Assembly: GCA_963710675.1 (NCBI GenBank)
Contig: CAVQBE010000002.1
Location: forward strand, 124,001-188,000
Origin: JACCZX01 sp963710675
GTDB lineage: Bacteria > Pseudomonadota > Gammaproteobacteria > Burkholderiales > Burkholderiaceae_F
DNA length: 64,000 nucleotides
Direction: 5' to 3'
A program made the translations under genes and the position numbers. Positions 34,644 to 44,993 of this stretch are shown in pieces. Position 1 is the first letter of the stretch; each line of letters begins with the position of its first letter. A model generated the notes under the pieces. It ran no database searches. It was not told where the DNA came from and saw nothing but the letters and a program-made list of their open reading frames with translations.

Positions 34644-35545
34644 GCTTTCTCAGCTTCCATCGGTTTAGCTTTTGTCGTGATCGGTTCGTAGCCGATACGC
34701 TCGTACTCGGCGATTACCTGCGCGCCCAGCAGCAAAAAAATCGCTCCGATCTCGACGCTTAGCAGCACTGCGATCGCAGTAGTCAGCGAGCCATAGACCA
34801 CCTGGATCTGCGAAATCGTCGAGTAGTACCAGACGAGGATATGCCGCGAAATCTCCCACAGAATTGCCGCCGCCGTCCCGCCGATCAACGCGTGACGCCA
34901 CGACAGGCGCCCGACAGGCATCACAAGATAGATCGCGGTCAACAGCAAGATTTCGCCGCCGACGCCGATCAGATACAACAGCTTCGCGGAGAACTCGTCG
35001 AGCGGACGAGATTCGCCCAGGATGACAACGGCGTGCGTTCCGAGGCGGCCGAGCGCGCCCGAGACAACCGTGATGATCATCAATCCGACAGCGAGCGACA
35101 GAATAAACAGGTAGGGCATTACTGCCGATACGAGAAAGTGACGCCGTCGGACGTGGACGCGATGGAAGAAAATGACTGACATCGCATTTTCAAGCACCGT
35201 AAATGCAAGCGTGCTGAAAAAAAGCATCAGTGCGAGCAGCAGCCAGCCGACGAGCTCACGATGCGTCAGGAAGTTGTTCAGCTCGCCGATCAGCGCGCCA
35301 GACTGCCCCGGCACGACGAACTCCAGATAGGTGCCAATCGCTGCCAGTACCTGCGCCTCGTCGAAAATGCGCGTGAGCGCAAGCACGACAAGGATCAACA
35401 GCGGCACTAGCGATAGCAGTGCGTAGTAGGCAACCGCGCCAGCCAGCAGCAGGCCCTGGTTGGCGCGAAACTGCTTTAGAACTGCAAGCGCAAAGGCGAA
35501 CGGGTGTCGGAGCGCCTTTCTGGCATTGCTGGCAAACTTTCGCAT
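34640..35545 (-). CDS. YihY/virulence factor BrkB family membrane protein
   Basis: 301 residues with about six membrane segments. RANQGLLLAGAVAYYALLSLVP and the region IGGTAAAILWEISRHILVWYYS are diagnostic of the YihY family (often mislabelled RNase BN). The function is not firmly known. The C-terminus ends in a short charged tail. It is convergent with gltA. Confidence 0.9.
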   Translation of the reverse strand: MRKFASNARKALRHPFAFALAVLKQFRANQGLLLAGAVAYYALLSLVPLLILVVLALTRIFDEAQVLAAIGTYLEFVVPGQSGALIGELNNFLTHRELVGWLLLALMLFFSTLAFTVLENAMSVIFFHRVHVRRRHFLVSAVMPYLFILSLAVGLMIITVVSGALGRLGTHAVVILGESRPLDEFSAKLLYLIGVGGEILLLTAIYLVMPVGRLSWRHALIGGTAAAILWEISRHILVWYYSTISQIQVVYGSLTTAIAVLLSVEIGAIFLLLGAQVIAEYERIGYEPITTKAKPMEAEKA

Positions 35546-35613
35546 CGCCGCACTTTAGCGCGGCTGCTAGTAGCTCTCCGTACTTCACGGCAATAGCTAG
35601 GGGGGACCGCCAT

Positions 35614-36972
35614 TCAACCCCGGGCTGCTTTCCTCCAGTCGATCTTGCGCGTAATGATCATTACCGCTGCGAGCACCATGAACAGCAGGACGCTGCCCAT
35701 CAACAAAGCAGTACCTTCGGAAATCAGAATGGAATAGATCGTTGCGTACATCGCTATTAACGCCGCACCGAACCCAAGCGCACGTCTCTGATTCGCCAGT
35801 ACGTAACTCAGGTAGTAGGTGATCAGCGACGTACACGCCGACGCAGCGATCAGATAGGCGATGCCGAATGCAATGTGCTCAGACAGGCTAAGCAGCAACA
35901 GGAAAAAAATCACCAGCGCGAGGCCGACGAACGCATATTGCAACGGATGCGCATTCAGCGAGCGCGGCACGTCGAACAGAAACATCGCACCAAAAACGAG
36001 AACGATGATCAGCGCGCCATGCTTCGCCGAGCGCTCAGCGAGCAGATAGGTATTGACGGCTTCAATGAACCCCACTTCGAACGCATCGACGCGTGCCGGA
36101 GCGTGCTGCGGCCGCTGTTCGGACCGAGTTTGAGATGCCAGATGGCGCACCTGTTGCTGCACATCGGAAGCGAGCGCGGATATCGACCATTCTGCGGAAA
36201 ACCCGTTGGCGCTGACGGTGCGATCGCGCGGCAGATAGCTACCGCTGAAATGAGGATCGGGCCAAGCCGACTTGACGATCACGACGCTGGTTGCAGCAGT
36301 CGGCGAAAACGCCAAACGCTCTGTTCCTGCCAATTCGAGACTGATGGAGAAACGCGCAGATTCATCAGAGAGCAGCGCCATTGGCACATGTAACCCGGCG
36401 GCCAGCATCGGCAGCTGCGTGCCTTCGCGAAACCTCAGGGCCTGACCGTTGAAGCTAATGGCGGGCGTGCCCCGAATTCCCCGAACGTCTGAGATTGGCA
36501 GCACCATCCGTGGTTCTCCCCACACGATGCGACGCCCCTCGGCCGAGGGCTTGATCTGGCTGCGATCCGGCCAGTTCATCGCGCCATCGATCACCATTGC
36601 CGACTCGAATGTGCGTACTCGATGGATGCCGCGATAGCGCTCATTCTTGACCACCACGTCGGCCGCTGCCTGCGCCTGGTCTGCAAACCACACCAGACTC
36701 CTAGATTCGCTCATCGGTATGGCCCGCACGCGATTCGCCGCATCAAAGCTCTGCTCGGACCATTGCTCCGTGTACGGCCACACGAAGAAGGGCAGCGCAA
36801 CAGTCTGTGGCCCCGCAAAGCTCGCTTGGACGCTAGCAATTGCCTCTGCGCGCCGTGACGCGCGCTCGGCGATCAGTCCTTCGATCATTCCCAGCGGAAC
36901 CAGCATAAGAATGGCCAGCACGCCGATCACAAGACACTTCAGGAAAAGCGAGTTGCGCGGTGGTTTGAGCAC
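35614..36972 (-). CDS. creD: Inner membrane protein CreD family
   Basis: 452 residues: one N-terminal membrane helix (about 10-32), a large periplasmic domain (about 33-310) and five to six C-terminal membrane helices (AKHGALIIVLVFGAMFLFDV, PLQYAFVGLALVIFFLLLLS, and onward). FDAANRVRAIPMSESRSLVW and LLALSEHIAFGIAYLIAA-like segments match CreD, the envelope-stress protein of the CreBC regulon. No creBC genes are adjacent, so the regulatory link is not shown here. The start is GTG 36972. The 125 bases upstream, to the korB stop, show no recognisable feature. Confidence 0.88.
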   Translation of the reverse strand: MLKPPRNSLFLKCLVIGVLAILMLVPLGMIEGLIAERASRRAEAIASVQASFAGPQTVALPFFVWPYTEQWSEQSFDAANRVRAIPMSESRSLVWFADQAQAAADVVVKNERYRGIHRVRTFESAMVIDGAMNWPDRSQIKPSAEGRRIVWGEPRMVLPISDVRGIRGTPAISFNGQALRFREGTQLPMLAAGLHVPMALLSDESARFSISLELAGTERLAFSPTAATSVVIVKSAWPDPHFSGSYLPRDRTVSANGFSAEWSISALASDVQQQVRHLASQTRSEQRPQHAPARVDAFEVGFIEAVNTYLLAERSAKHGALIIVLVFGAMFLFDVPRSLNAHPLQYAFVGLALVIFFLLLLSLSEHIAFGIAYLIAASACTSLITYYLSYVLANQRRALGFGAALIAMYATIYSILISEGTALLMGSVLLFMVLAAVMIITRKIDWRKAARG

Positions 36973-37097
36973 GTGAAGCTCCAGTAGCAGAGGAGCTCGT
37001 AGCCTGAGTTGCTTTTGTTAACGCGCGGCGAAATTGGTGTGAGCAAACGGTGAAACGTCACATGGACTACGCGCACTCCATGAGAGTGCTGCGCGGA

Positions 37098-38152
37098 CTA
37101 TCTGAGTTCAGCGTTTAGCGCGGTGAGCGCCGCCGCGCCGGGGCACAGGTCGGCTTCGGCAAGCCGGTTAAGCGGGGTAGCGTGCGTGGCGAGGTTTTGG
37201 TGCAAGTCGTCGGCGTCGGGGTCGATATAGAGCAAACCCGTGACGATCTCGCCCCGCGCCTGATGCGAATGTATGTGATTGATCGCCGCCAGTCGGTCAC
37301 CGGCGTTGTAGCTCTCTTCAAGTTTTCGCAACGCAGCACGCTACCGTCGTGCTGAGTGACCTCGATCACTTCGCCCGGGCGATAGTCGGCCGCGATCGGA
37401 TCGCGAAGCGGCATGAAGTCGAGCCGATTGACTGCATCATTGTGTTCGCGAATGTAGTCGTAGCTTTTGGTGCTTCCCGGATGGTTATTGAATGCGACGC
37501 ATGGACTGAGTACGTCGATCAGCGCGGCGCCGCGATGGCTTAACGCTCCTTTGATCAGTGGTACCAGTTGGTCCTTGTCGCCCGAAAAGCTACGGGCAAC
37601 GTATGTGACGCCGAGTTGAAGCGCCAGTGCCACCATATCGATCGGCGCGTCGCGATTCACTGCGCCGCGCTTCGACTTCGAGCCTTGATCCGCAGTCGCT
37701 GAGAATTGGCCCTTGGTCAGCCCGTAAACACCATTGTTCTCGACGATATACGTCATGTTGACGCCGCGCCGCATCAGATGCGCGAATTGGCCCAGTCCGA
37801 TCGACGCCGAATCGCCGTCGCCGGAAACACCCAGGTACAGCAAATCGCGATTCGCCAGGTTGGCGCCGGTGAGCACCGACGGCATGCGACCGTGTACCGA
37901 ATTGAAGCCGTGCGAGGCGCCGAGGAAATAATCTGGGGTTTTGGACGAGCAACCGATGCCCGACAACTTCGCTACGCGGTGCGGCTCGATCGCCAGCTCC
38001 CAGCATGCCTGCACGATCGAAGCTGAAATCGCATCATGACCGCAGCCCGCGCACAGGGTTGAGATCTTTCCTTCATAGTCGCGCCGCGTATAGCCCAACC
38101 TATTCACCGGCAGTGTCGGATGACGAAGTTTCGGTTTCGCCAGATACGTCAT
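37098..38152 (-). CDS. korB: 2-Oxoacid:acceptor oxidoreductase, beta subunit (one frameshift)
   Basis: Thiamine-diphosphate-binding subunit of a ferredoxin-type 2-oxoacid oxidoreductase, about 351 residues when joined. CAGCGHDAISASIVQACWEL near residue 34 and GIGCSSKTPDYFLG provide Fe-S cysteines, and VSGDGDSASIGLGQF with NNGVYGLTKGQ forms the TPP/Mg site. After HDGSVLR the frame is lost because one base is missing at about 37331-37334; the true C-terminus RKLEESYNAGDRLAAINHIH continues to 37098. Its ATG overlaps the korA stop (TAATG on the minus strand). The substrate is probably 2-oxoglutarate, from context. Confidence 0.87.
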
Positions 38153-40033
38153 TACGCAGCCTTCCCGGACTTGATCGGCAGCACATTCGCGCCACGTACG
38201 CGCGATGCGATCGCGTTGACGATAAAGCGTGCGGTGATAGGCGTGCCGTCGTAGTGCAGTACCGGCACCAGGCGTGCGGGGTCGATCTGCAGCTCGTTGA
38301 TCAGCATAGAGCGCATCTGCCCGTCACGATTCTGTTCGACGACGAACACGGACTCGTGATCGGCGATGAACCGCTTCACCGACGGTGCAAACGGGAATGC
38401 GCGTACGCGTAATTGATCCAAATGAACGCCTTGACGCTGCAGCTCGGCGAGCGCTTCGTTCATTGATGGACTGGTCGAACCGTAGTAAATGACACCCTGC
38501 GATGTCTTCTGGGCAGCAGCTGCACTGACCGGCGCCGGAACGAGCTTCGCCGCTGTCGCGAACTTCTTCAGCAGTCGCTCCATGTTGTAGATGTAATCCG
38601 GACCGGCCTCCGAATAGCGCGCGTACGCGTCCTTCGTCGTTCCGCGGGTGAAATATGCACCGCGCGTAGCGTGCGTCCCTGGAAGAGTGCGAAAAGGAAT
38701 GCCGTCGCCGTCGACGTCGAGATAGCGTCCGAAATCACGACCGGCCTCGAGCTCTGCTTCGGTCATCACCTTGCCGCGGTCGTAACGGCGCGAGTCGTCC
38801 CACGCCAACGGTGCGCACAGGCGATGATTCATGCCGATGTCCAGATCAGTCATCACGAAGATCGGCGTCTGCAGCCGCTCGGCGAGATCGAACGCGGCCG
38901 CCGAAAACTCAAAGCATTCGTACGGGTCTTCGGGAAACAGCAGCACGTGCTTCGTGTCGCCATGCGATGCATACGCGCACGACAGCAGATCGGACTGTTG
39001 CGTTCGCGTCGGCATGCCGGTGGATGGGCCACCGCGTTGCACATTGATGATGACGGCTGGAACCTCGGCGAAGTAGGCGAGCCCGATGAACTCGCTCATC
39101 AGCGAAATACCCGGGCCAGAGGTTGCCGTAAACGACCGTGCACCGTTCCAGCCGGCGCCGATCACGATGCCGATCGACGCAAGCTCGTCCTCAGCCTGCA
39201 CGATCGCGAACTTGTTGGTACCAGTGGCTTTATCGACACGATACTTGCTGCAGTACTTTTGAAACGCCTCCGCCAGCGACGACGATGGTGTGATCGGGTA
39301 CCACGCGCATACGGTGGCGCCCCCATAGACGCAGCCAAGCGCTGCGGCGGCGTTACCTTCGATAAAAATGCGGTCACCCACGGCGTTGCGTCGCTCAACG
39401 CGCAGATCGATCGCGTCTTCCAACCGCTCGCGCGCATGATGCAGCCCGGTCATGAACGCATCGAGGTTCGGCTTGATCAGACGATCCTTGCCCTTGTATT
39501 GCTCGCCAAGCAGCTGCGCGATGACATCGGGCTCGATACCGAGCAGTTCGGTCAGCACGCCGACATACATGATGTTCTTCAGCAGCTGCCGCTCCTTGGC
39601 GTCGACGTACTTACTGGCAGCAATGTCGGTCAGCGGCACGCCAATCAGGTTGATATCGGCGCGCAGCTTGGCCGCGGAGATCGGCTTGGTACTGTCGTAC
39701 ATCAGATAGCCGCCAGGCTCGATCTCGGCGATGTCTTTTTCCCAGGTCTGCGGATTCATCGCGACCATCAGGTCGACTCCTCCGCGCCGTCCGAGATGGC
39801 CTTGTTCAGTGACCCGTACTTCGTACCAGGTCGGCAGGCCCTGAATGTTCGACGGAAAAATATTGCGTGGCGAGACCGGAACGCCCATGCGAAGAATGCT
39901 GCGCGCGAACAGCTCGTTTGCCGACGCCGATCCTGAGCCGTTGACGTTGGCGAACTTGATGACGAAGTCATTGACCGCGTGAATGCGACTTTTCTGTTGC
40001 GCTGAAGCGGCGGCTCTGATCGGGCGCGTTCAT
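38152..40033 (-). CDS. korA: 2-Oxoacid:acceptor oxidoreductase, fused gamma-alpha subunit (one frameshift)
   Basis: The N-terminal gamma domain (VNDFVIKFANVNGSGSASAN to about residue 200) is followed by the alpha domain (GNAAAALGCVYGGATVCAWY, TSGPGISLMSEFIGLAYFAE, RGGPSTGMPTRTQQSDLL). The in-frame region begins with a stop just upstream of the gamma domain. The proper ATG 40033 reads MNAPDQSRRFSATEK in the neighbouring frame. Adding one A to the four-A run (plus strand TTTT, 39990-39993) joins them. The start overlaps the stop of the upstream FAD/Fe-S gene as ATGA. Together with korB it would oxidise a 2-oxoacid with CoA and reduce a low-potential acceptor. Confidence 0.88.
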
Positions 40034-41853
40034 GCGGCCACCTTCTGCCGCGGTCGGCAGTCTCGGCCGGCGTTCGTCATGTCGAGCAAAAACTTCTGCA
40101 TGTCCCACGCGCCCGTCGGGCAGCGCTCGGCACACAGACCGCAGTGCAGGCAAACGTCTTCGTCCTTGACCATTGCGCGCCCGGTCTTCAAGCCCTCCGC
40201 GACGTACAGATCCTGTTCGAAATTCAGCGCAGGTGCGCGCAGCCTTTGACGCAATTCCGCCTCTTCTCCGTTGACGATAAAGTTGATGCAATCGGTTGGG
40301 CAGATGTCGACACACGCGTCGCACTCGATGCATAGCTGCGCGGTGAATACCGTCTGCACATCGCAGTTCAAACAGCGCTGCGCCTCTTTCCACGCTGTAG
40401 CTGGATCGAACCCAAGCTCGACTTCGACCTTGATGTTGCGCAACACCTGATTGACGTCGCGCCAGGGAACCTTGTAGCGCTCGTCGTTGGCAACTTCGTT
40501 GTCATAACTCCACTCGTGGATTCCCATTTTCTGCGATAGCAGCGTCACGCCCGGAGCAGGGCGGTCACGCACGTCTTCGCCGTGCAGCAGCTTGTCGATC
40601 GAAATGGCAGCATCGTGGCCATGTGCTACTGCCCAGATGATGTTCTTGGGACCAAGTGCGGAATCACCGCCAAAAAAGACGTGGGGAATCGACGATTGCA
40701 GCGTGGTTTTGTCGAGCACCGGCATGCCCCATTCATCAAACGCGATACCACTGTCACGTTCGATCCACGGGAAAGCGTTCTCTTGACCGACCGCAATCAG
40801 CACTTCGTCGCACTCGTGAATCACGTCGGGCTCGCCGGTCGGTTTCAGTGAGCGGCGTCCCTTTTCGTCGAACTGCGCCTGCACTTTTTCGAAGAGCATT
40901 CCCGTCAACCGCCCGTGGTCGTGCAGAAAAGCCTTCGGCACCAGGAAGTTCAATATCGGAATGCCTTCGTGCATCGCATCTTCCTTTTCCCAAGGAGATG
41001 CCTTCATCTCTTCGAAGCCGGAACGAACTATGACTTTCACTTCTTCGCCGCCAAGCCGCTTTGAAGTCCGGCAACAATCCATCGCTGTATTGCCGCCGCC
41101 AAGCACGATGACGCGCCTGCCAATCCTGCTGACATGGCCAAACGAGACCGACGACAGCCACTCGATACCAACATGAATTTTGGCCGCGGCTTCGTTGCGT
41201 CCAGGAAGGTCGAGATCGCGTCCGCGCGGTGCTCCCGAGCCAACAAATATCGCGTCGTAGTTTTCCGCCAGCAACGCCTTCATCGACTCGATCTTCACTC
41301 CGCCCCTAAACTCAACCCCCAGGCCGAGGATGTAGCCGGTCTCTTCGTCGATCACTTCTTCCGGTAAGCGGAAGCGTGGAATCTGCGTGCGGATCATGCC
41401 GCCTGCTTGTGGATCCTGATCGAACACGGTGACTGCGTAGCCTTGCGGTGCGAGATCCCGTGCAACAGTCAGCGACGCGGGCCCACCACCAACGCACGCG
41501 ACTCGCTTGCCGTTCATCGGCACCCGCCGCTTTGGCAAACGCTTGGCAATGTCGTCGTCTTTGTAGTCGGCTGCGACGCGCTTCAGGCGGCAGATTGCGA
41601 CCGGTTCGGGCTTGTCTGCCTGCTGCTGCTCGACTCGCCCGCGCCGACAAGCAGGCTCACACGGCCTGTCACAGGTACGGCCCAGAATGCCGGGAAACAC
41701 GTTCGAACGCCAATTGACCATGTAGGCGTCGGTGTAACGCCCGGCAGCAATCAACCTGATGTACTCGGGGACAGGCGTATGCGCGGGACAGGCCCACTGG
41801 CAGTCGACGACGTGATGAAAATAGTCCGGATTTTTGATATCCGTTGGTTGCAC
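40030..41853 (-). CDS. FAD-dependent Fe-S oxidoreductase (GltD-like), partner of KorAB
   Basis: 607 residues related to the glutamate synthase small subunit. An N-terminal Fe-S region has CQWACPAHTPVPEYIRL and GRTCDRPCEPACRRG. Next come two nucleotide-binding folds, VACVGGGPASLTVARDLA (FAD) and VIVLGGGNTAMDCCR (NADPH). The C-terminus carries a two-cluster ferredoxin domain with CIECDACVDICPTDC and CLHCGLCAERCPTG. It could pass electrons between KorAB and NAD(P)H. I chose GTG 41853 because TAGGAGACAAG lies just before it; the frame is open for 26 further codons upstream without homology. It heads the operon and is divergent from sucA. Confidence 0.87.
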   Translation of the reverse strand: MQPTDIKNPDYFHHVVDCQWACPAHTPVPEYIRLIAAGRYTDAYMVNWRSNVFPGILGRTCDRPCEPACRRGRVEQQQADKPEPVAICRLKRVAADYKDDDIAKRLPKRRVPMNGKRVACVGGGPASLTVARDLAPQGYAVTVFDQDPQAGGMIRTQIPRFRLPEEVIDEETGYILGLGVEFRGGVKIESMKALLAENYDAIFVGSGAPRGRDLDLPGRNEAAAKIHVGIEWLSSVSFGHVSRIGRRVIVLGGGNTAMDCCRTSKRLGGEEVKVIVRSGFEEMKASPWEKEDAMHEGIPILNFLVPKAFLHDHGRLTGMLFEKVQAQFDEKGRRSLKPTGEPDVIHECDEVLIAVGQENAFPWIERDSGIAFDEWGMPVLDKTTLQSSIPHVFFGGDSALGPKNIIWAVAHGHDAAISIDKLLHGEDVRDRPAPGVTLLSQKMGIHEWSYDNEVANDERYKVPWRDVNQVLRNIKVEVELGFDPATAWKEAQRCLNCDVQTVFTAQLCIECDACVDICPTDCINFIVNGEEAELRQRLRAPALNFEQDLYVAEGLKTGRAMVKDEDVCLHCGLCAERCPTGAWDMQKFLLDMTNAGRDCRPRQKVAA

Positions 41854-42125
41854 CTTGTCTCCTAAAGCCAAGCTAGGCGCAGTGTATGCCTGCTTGCCGC
41901 CAAGCGAAGCAAGAGGCGGACAGCGCGGCAAGCGCGCGACATCTGTGGCATGCGCGAGTCAAAGGCACAACGCCGGTGGTAGCATCGCCGTTTACCGCGC
42001 GGCAAGCGTGCGGTGGATACGCGCAGCGACGACCGGAAGCCGGGAACGCTGTTACCCACACGGCTCTGCATGTGCAGAGACGCGCGGGCGCTTTGAACGA
42101 GAAACTCGTTTCGGAGGATGAGCGA
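41854..42125. promoter_or_regulatory. Divergent control region between the kor operon and sucA
   Basis: 272 bp without a gene. It contains the 9-mer GCGGCAAGC three times: inverted at 41893-41901 and direct at 41925-41933 and 41999-42007. The last two lie inside a 12-bp direct repeat GCGCGGCAAGCG (41923 and 41997). A near-perfect palindrome, CTCTGCA-TG-TGCAGAG (42064-42079), sits about 47 bases before the sucA ATG. These look like operator-type sites for switching between the two 2-oxoglutarate-oxidising systems, but no protein has been tied to them. Confidence 0.4.
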
Positions 42126-44984
42126 ATGATGAAGCAGTTGCAGGCCAACTCATACCTGTTCGGCGGCAACGCCCCCTATGTCGAGGAGTTGTACGAACGC
42201 TACCTCGATAACCCCGGATCTGTTCCGGAAAAGTGGCGGGCTTATTTCGATCAAATGCAACTGGTGCCCGCGGCCGATGGCTCCGCGGACTCGCGCGACG
42301 TCGCCCACGCGCCGATTGTCGAGTCGTTTGCGCAGCGCGCCAAGGCCAATGCGTTTGCGCCGAAGATCGCGTCAAGCGATCTGTCGGTCGCTCGCAAGCA
42401 GGTTCACGTCCAGTCAATCATTGCCGCGTATCGGTTCCTCGGCAACCGCTGGGCAAACCTCGATCCACTGCAGCGACGCGAGCGCCCGCCGATCCCCGAG
42501 CTAGAGCCGGCTTTCTATGACCTGACCGAAGCGGACATGGATACGGCTTTTTTCCGCGTCCAACACGTACTTCGGTCCCGAGCAGATGACGCTGCGTGAG
42601 ATTGTGAAGGCGCTGCGGGAAACCTATTGCGGGTCGATCGGTGCCGAATACATGTACGTGTCTGATCCTGCGCAGAAGCGCTGGGTACAGCAGCGGCTCG
42701 AGTCGATTCGTTCGACACCGTCGTTCAGCGCCGAACAGAAGATTGAGATTCTCGGCCGCTTGACCGCAGCCGAGGGGCTGGAGCGCTATCTTCACACCAA
42801 GTACGTTGGCCAAAAACGGTTCTCACTCGAAGGCAGCGAAAGCTTCATCGCGTCGATGGACGAGCTGGTACAGCGCGCAGGCGCCAGCGGCGTGCAGGAG
42901 ATCGTCATCGGTATGGCGCATCGTGGCCGGCTCAACGTACTGGTGAACATTCTCGGCAAGATGCCGGCGGACTTGTTTGCGGAGTTCGAAGGCAAGGTCG
43001 CCTCGGAGCTGCCGGGCGGCGACGTCAAGTATCACAACGGGTTTTCGAGCGATATCTCGACGCCCGGTGGCCGGTTCATCTGTCGCTCGCTTTTAATCCA
43101 TCGCATCTCGAGATCGTCAATCCGGTGGTCGAAGGTTCGGTGCGCGCACGGCAGGAACGTCGTGGCGACGCTGAGGGCGACACGGTGCTGCCGGTGCTCG
43201 TTCATGGAGACGCGGCGTTTGCGGGCCAGGGTGTCGTGATGGAAACACTGAACCTGGCGCAGACCCGCGGGTACGGCACCGGTGGCACGGTGCATATCGT
43301 CATCAACAATCAGATCGGCTTCACGACGTCGGATCCGCGCGATACGCGATCGACTCTGTATTGCACCGATGTAGTCAAGATGATCGAAGCGCCGGTGTTT
43401 CACGTAAACGGCGACGATCCCGAAGCGGTCGTGCTTGTCACGCAGCTTGCGATGGACTTCCGGCAGGAATTCAACTCCGACGTCGTCATTGACATCGTGT
43501 GCTTCCGCAGGCTCGGTCACAACGAGCAGGACACTCCTGCGGTGACGCAGCCGCTGATGTACAAGAAGATCGCGCAGCACCCGGGAACGCGCAAGGTCTA
43601 TGCGGATAAGCTGATCACGCAGAGCACGATCAGCGCCGAGCAGGCCGAGCAGATGCTGAAGGATTTTCGCTCCGCTATGGACGAAGGTCGCAGCACGTCG
43701 GATCCGGTGCTGACCAACTACAAGAGCAAGTTCGCGGTCGACTGGTCGCCATTTTTGAATCGCAAATGGACCGACAGTGCCGACACCGGTGTGCCGCTGG
43801 CAGAGTTGAAGCGCCTAGGCGAACGCATCACGACCATCCCGTCGAACTTCAAATTGCACCCGTTGGTGGAAAAGGTTCTTGCAGATCGGCGCGGGATGGC
43901 CGAAGGCAAACTTCCGCTTGACTGGGGCATGGCCGAGCATCTGGCCTATGCGACGCTGCTGTCGAGTGGCTACGCGGTTCGCGTCACCGGCCAGGACACT
44001 GCGCGTGGAACGTTCTCACATCGACACGCGGTATTGCATGACCAGAACCGCGAGAAGTTCGACGAAGGCAACTACACGCCGCTCGAAAATGTCTCGGATG
44101 GCCAGGCTCCATTCACGATCATCGACTCGGTGCTTTCAGAGGAAGCGGTGCTCGCATTTGAATACGGCTACTCGAGTGCGGAGCCGAATGCGCTGGTGGT
44201 ATGGGAGGCGCAGTTCGGCGATTTCGTCAACGGCGCGCAGGTCGTCGTCGACCAGTTCATTTCTTCCGGCGAAGTGAAGTGGGGCCGGCAATCGGGACTG
44301 ACGCTGATGTTGCCGCATGGCTACGAAGGGCAGGGCCCCGAGCACTCGTCGGCCCGGCTCGAGCGCTTTTTGCAGCTCGCGGCCGACAACAACATGCAGG
44401 TGGTGCAGCCGACGTCGGCAGCACAGATATTCCATTTGCTGCGCCGGCAGATGATCCGGCTGTTTCGCAAGCCGCTCGTCATCATGACGCCGAAGTCCTT
44501 GCTGCGTGCGAAGGATGCAACGTCCGAATTGTCTGAGCTCGCGAAAGGCGAATTTCGCACAGTAATTGGAGAGGTCAACCCGGCCATCGATCCAAATAAG
44601 GTCAAGCGGGTGATCGGTTGCTCAGGCAAGGTGTACTACGACCTGATTAATGCCCGACGCGAGCGCGAGGTCAGCGACATCGCGATTTTCCGTGTCGAAC
44701 AACTGTATCCGTTCCCGCACAAAGCGCTCGCGGCCGAGTTGAAGCGTTATCCGGTGTTGTCCGAGGTCGTCTGGTGCCAGGACGAGCCTGCCAATCAGGG
44801 TCCCTGGTTCTATGTGCAACATCATGTACTTGAAAACATGACTGATGGACAGAAGCTTGCCTATGCGGGCAGAGGTGCGTCTGCATCCCCGGCTGTTGGT
44901 TACTACGCGAAGCACAGCGAACAGCAGAAGGCGTTAATCGAACAGGCGTTCGGCAAGCTCAAGGGCTTGGTGTTGAACAAGTAG
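42126..44984 (+). CDS. sucA: 2-Oxoglutarate dehydrogenase E1 component (two frameshifts)
   Basis: Thiamine-dependent E1 of the 2-oxoglutarate dehydrogenase complex, about 953 residues when joined. ATG 42126 (GGAGGA upstream) opens MMKQLQANSYLFGGNAPYVE. The frame breaks at the T run 42548-42553 (six T, five expected) and resumes with NTYFGPEQMTLREIVKALRE. It breaks again at 43071-43072 (GGCC, GGCCC expected) and resumes as PVHLSLAFNPSHLEIVNPVV. Key sites are GMAHRGRLNVLVNILGK, the TPP motif GDAAFAGQGVVMETLN, and the transketolase-like domain with LPHGYEGQGPEHSSARLERF. Both breaks are one-base homopolymer indels, so the gene is very probably functional. Confidence 0.94.
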
Positions 44985-44993
44985 GAAAGAGAA

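Noticed and set aside
41886..42125. In-frame extension of sucA upstream to 41886
   Set aside because: The added residues resemble nothing in the family, whereas ATG 42126 has GGAGGA upstream and matches the normal SucA N-terminus.
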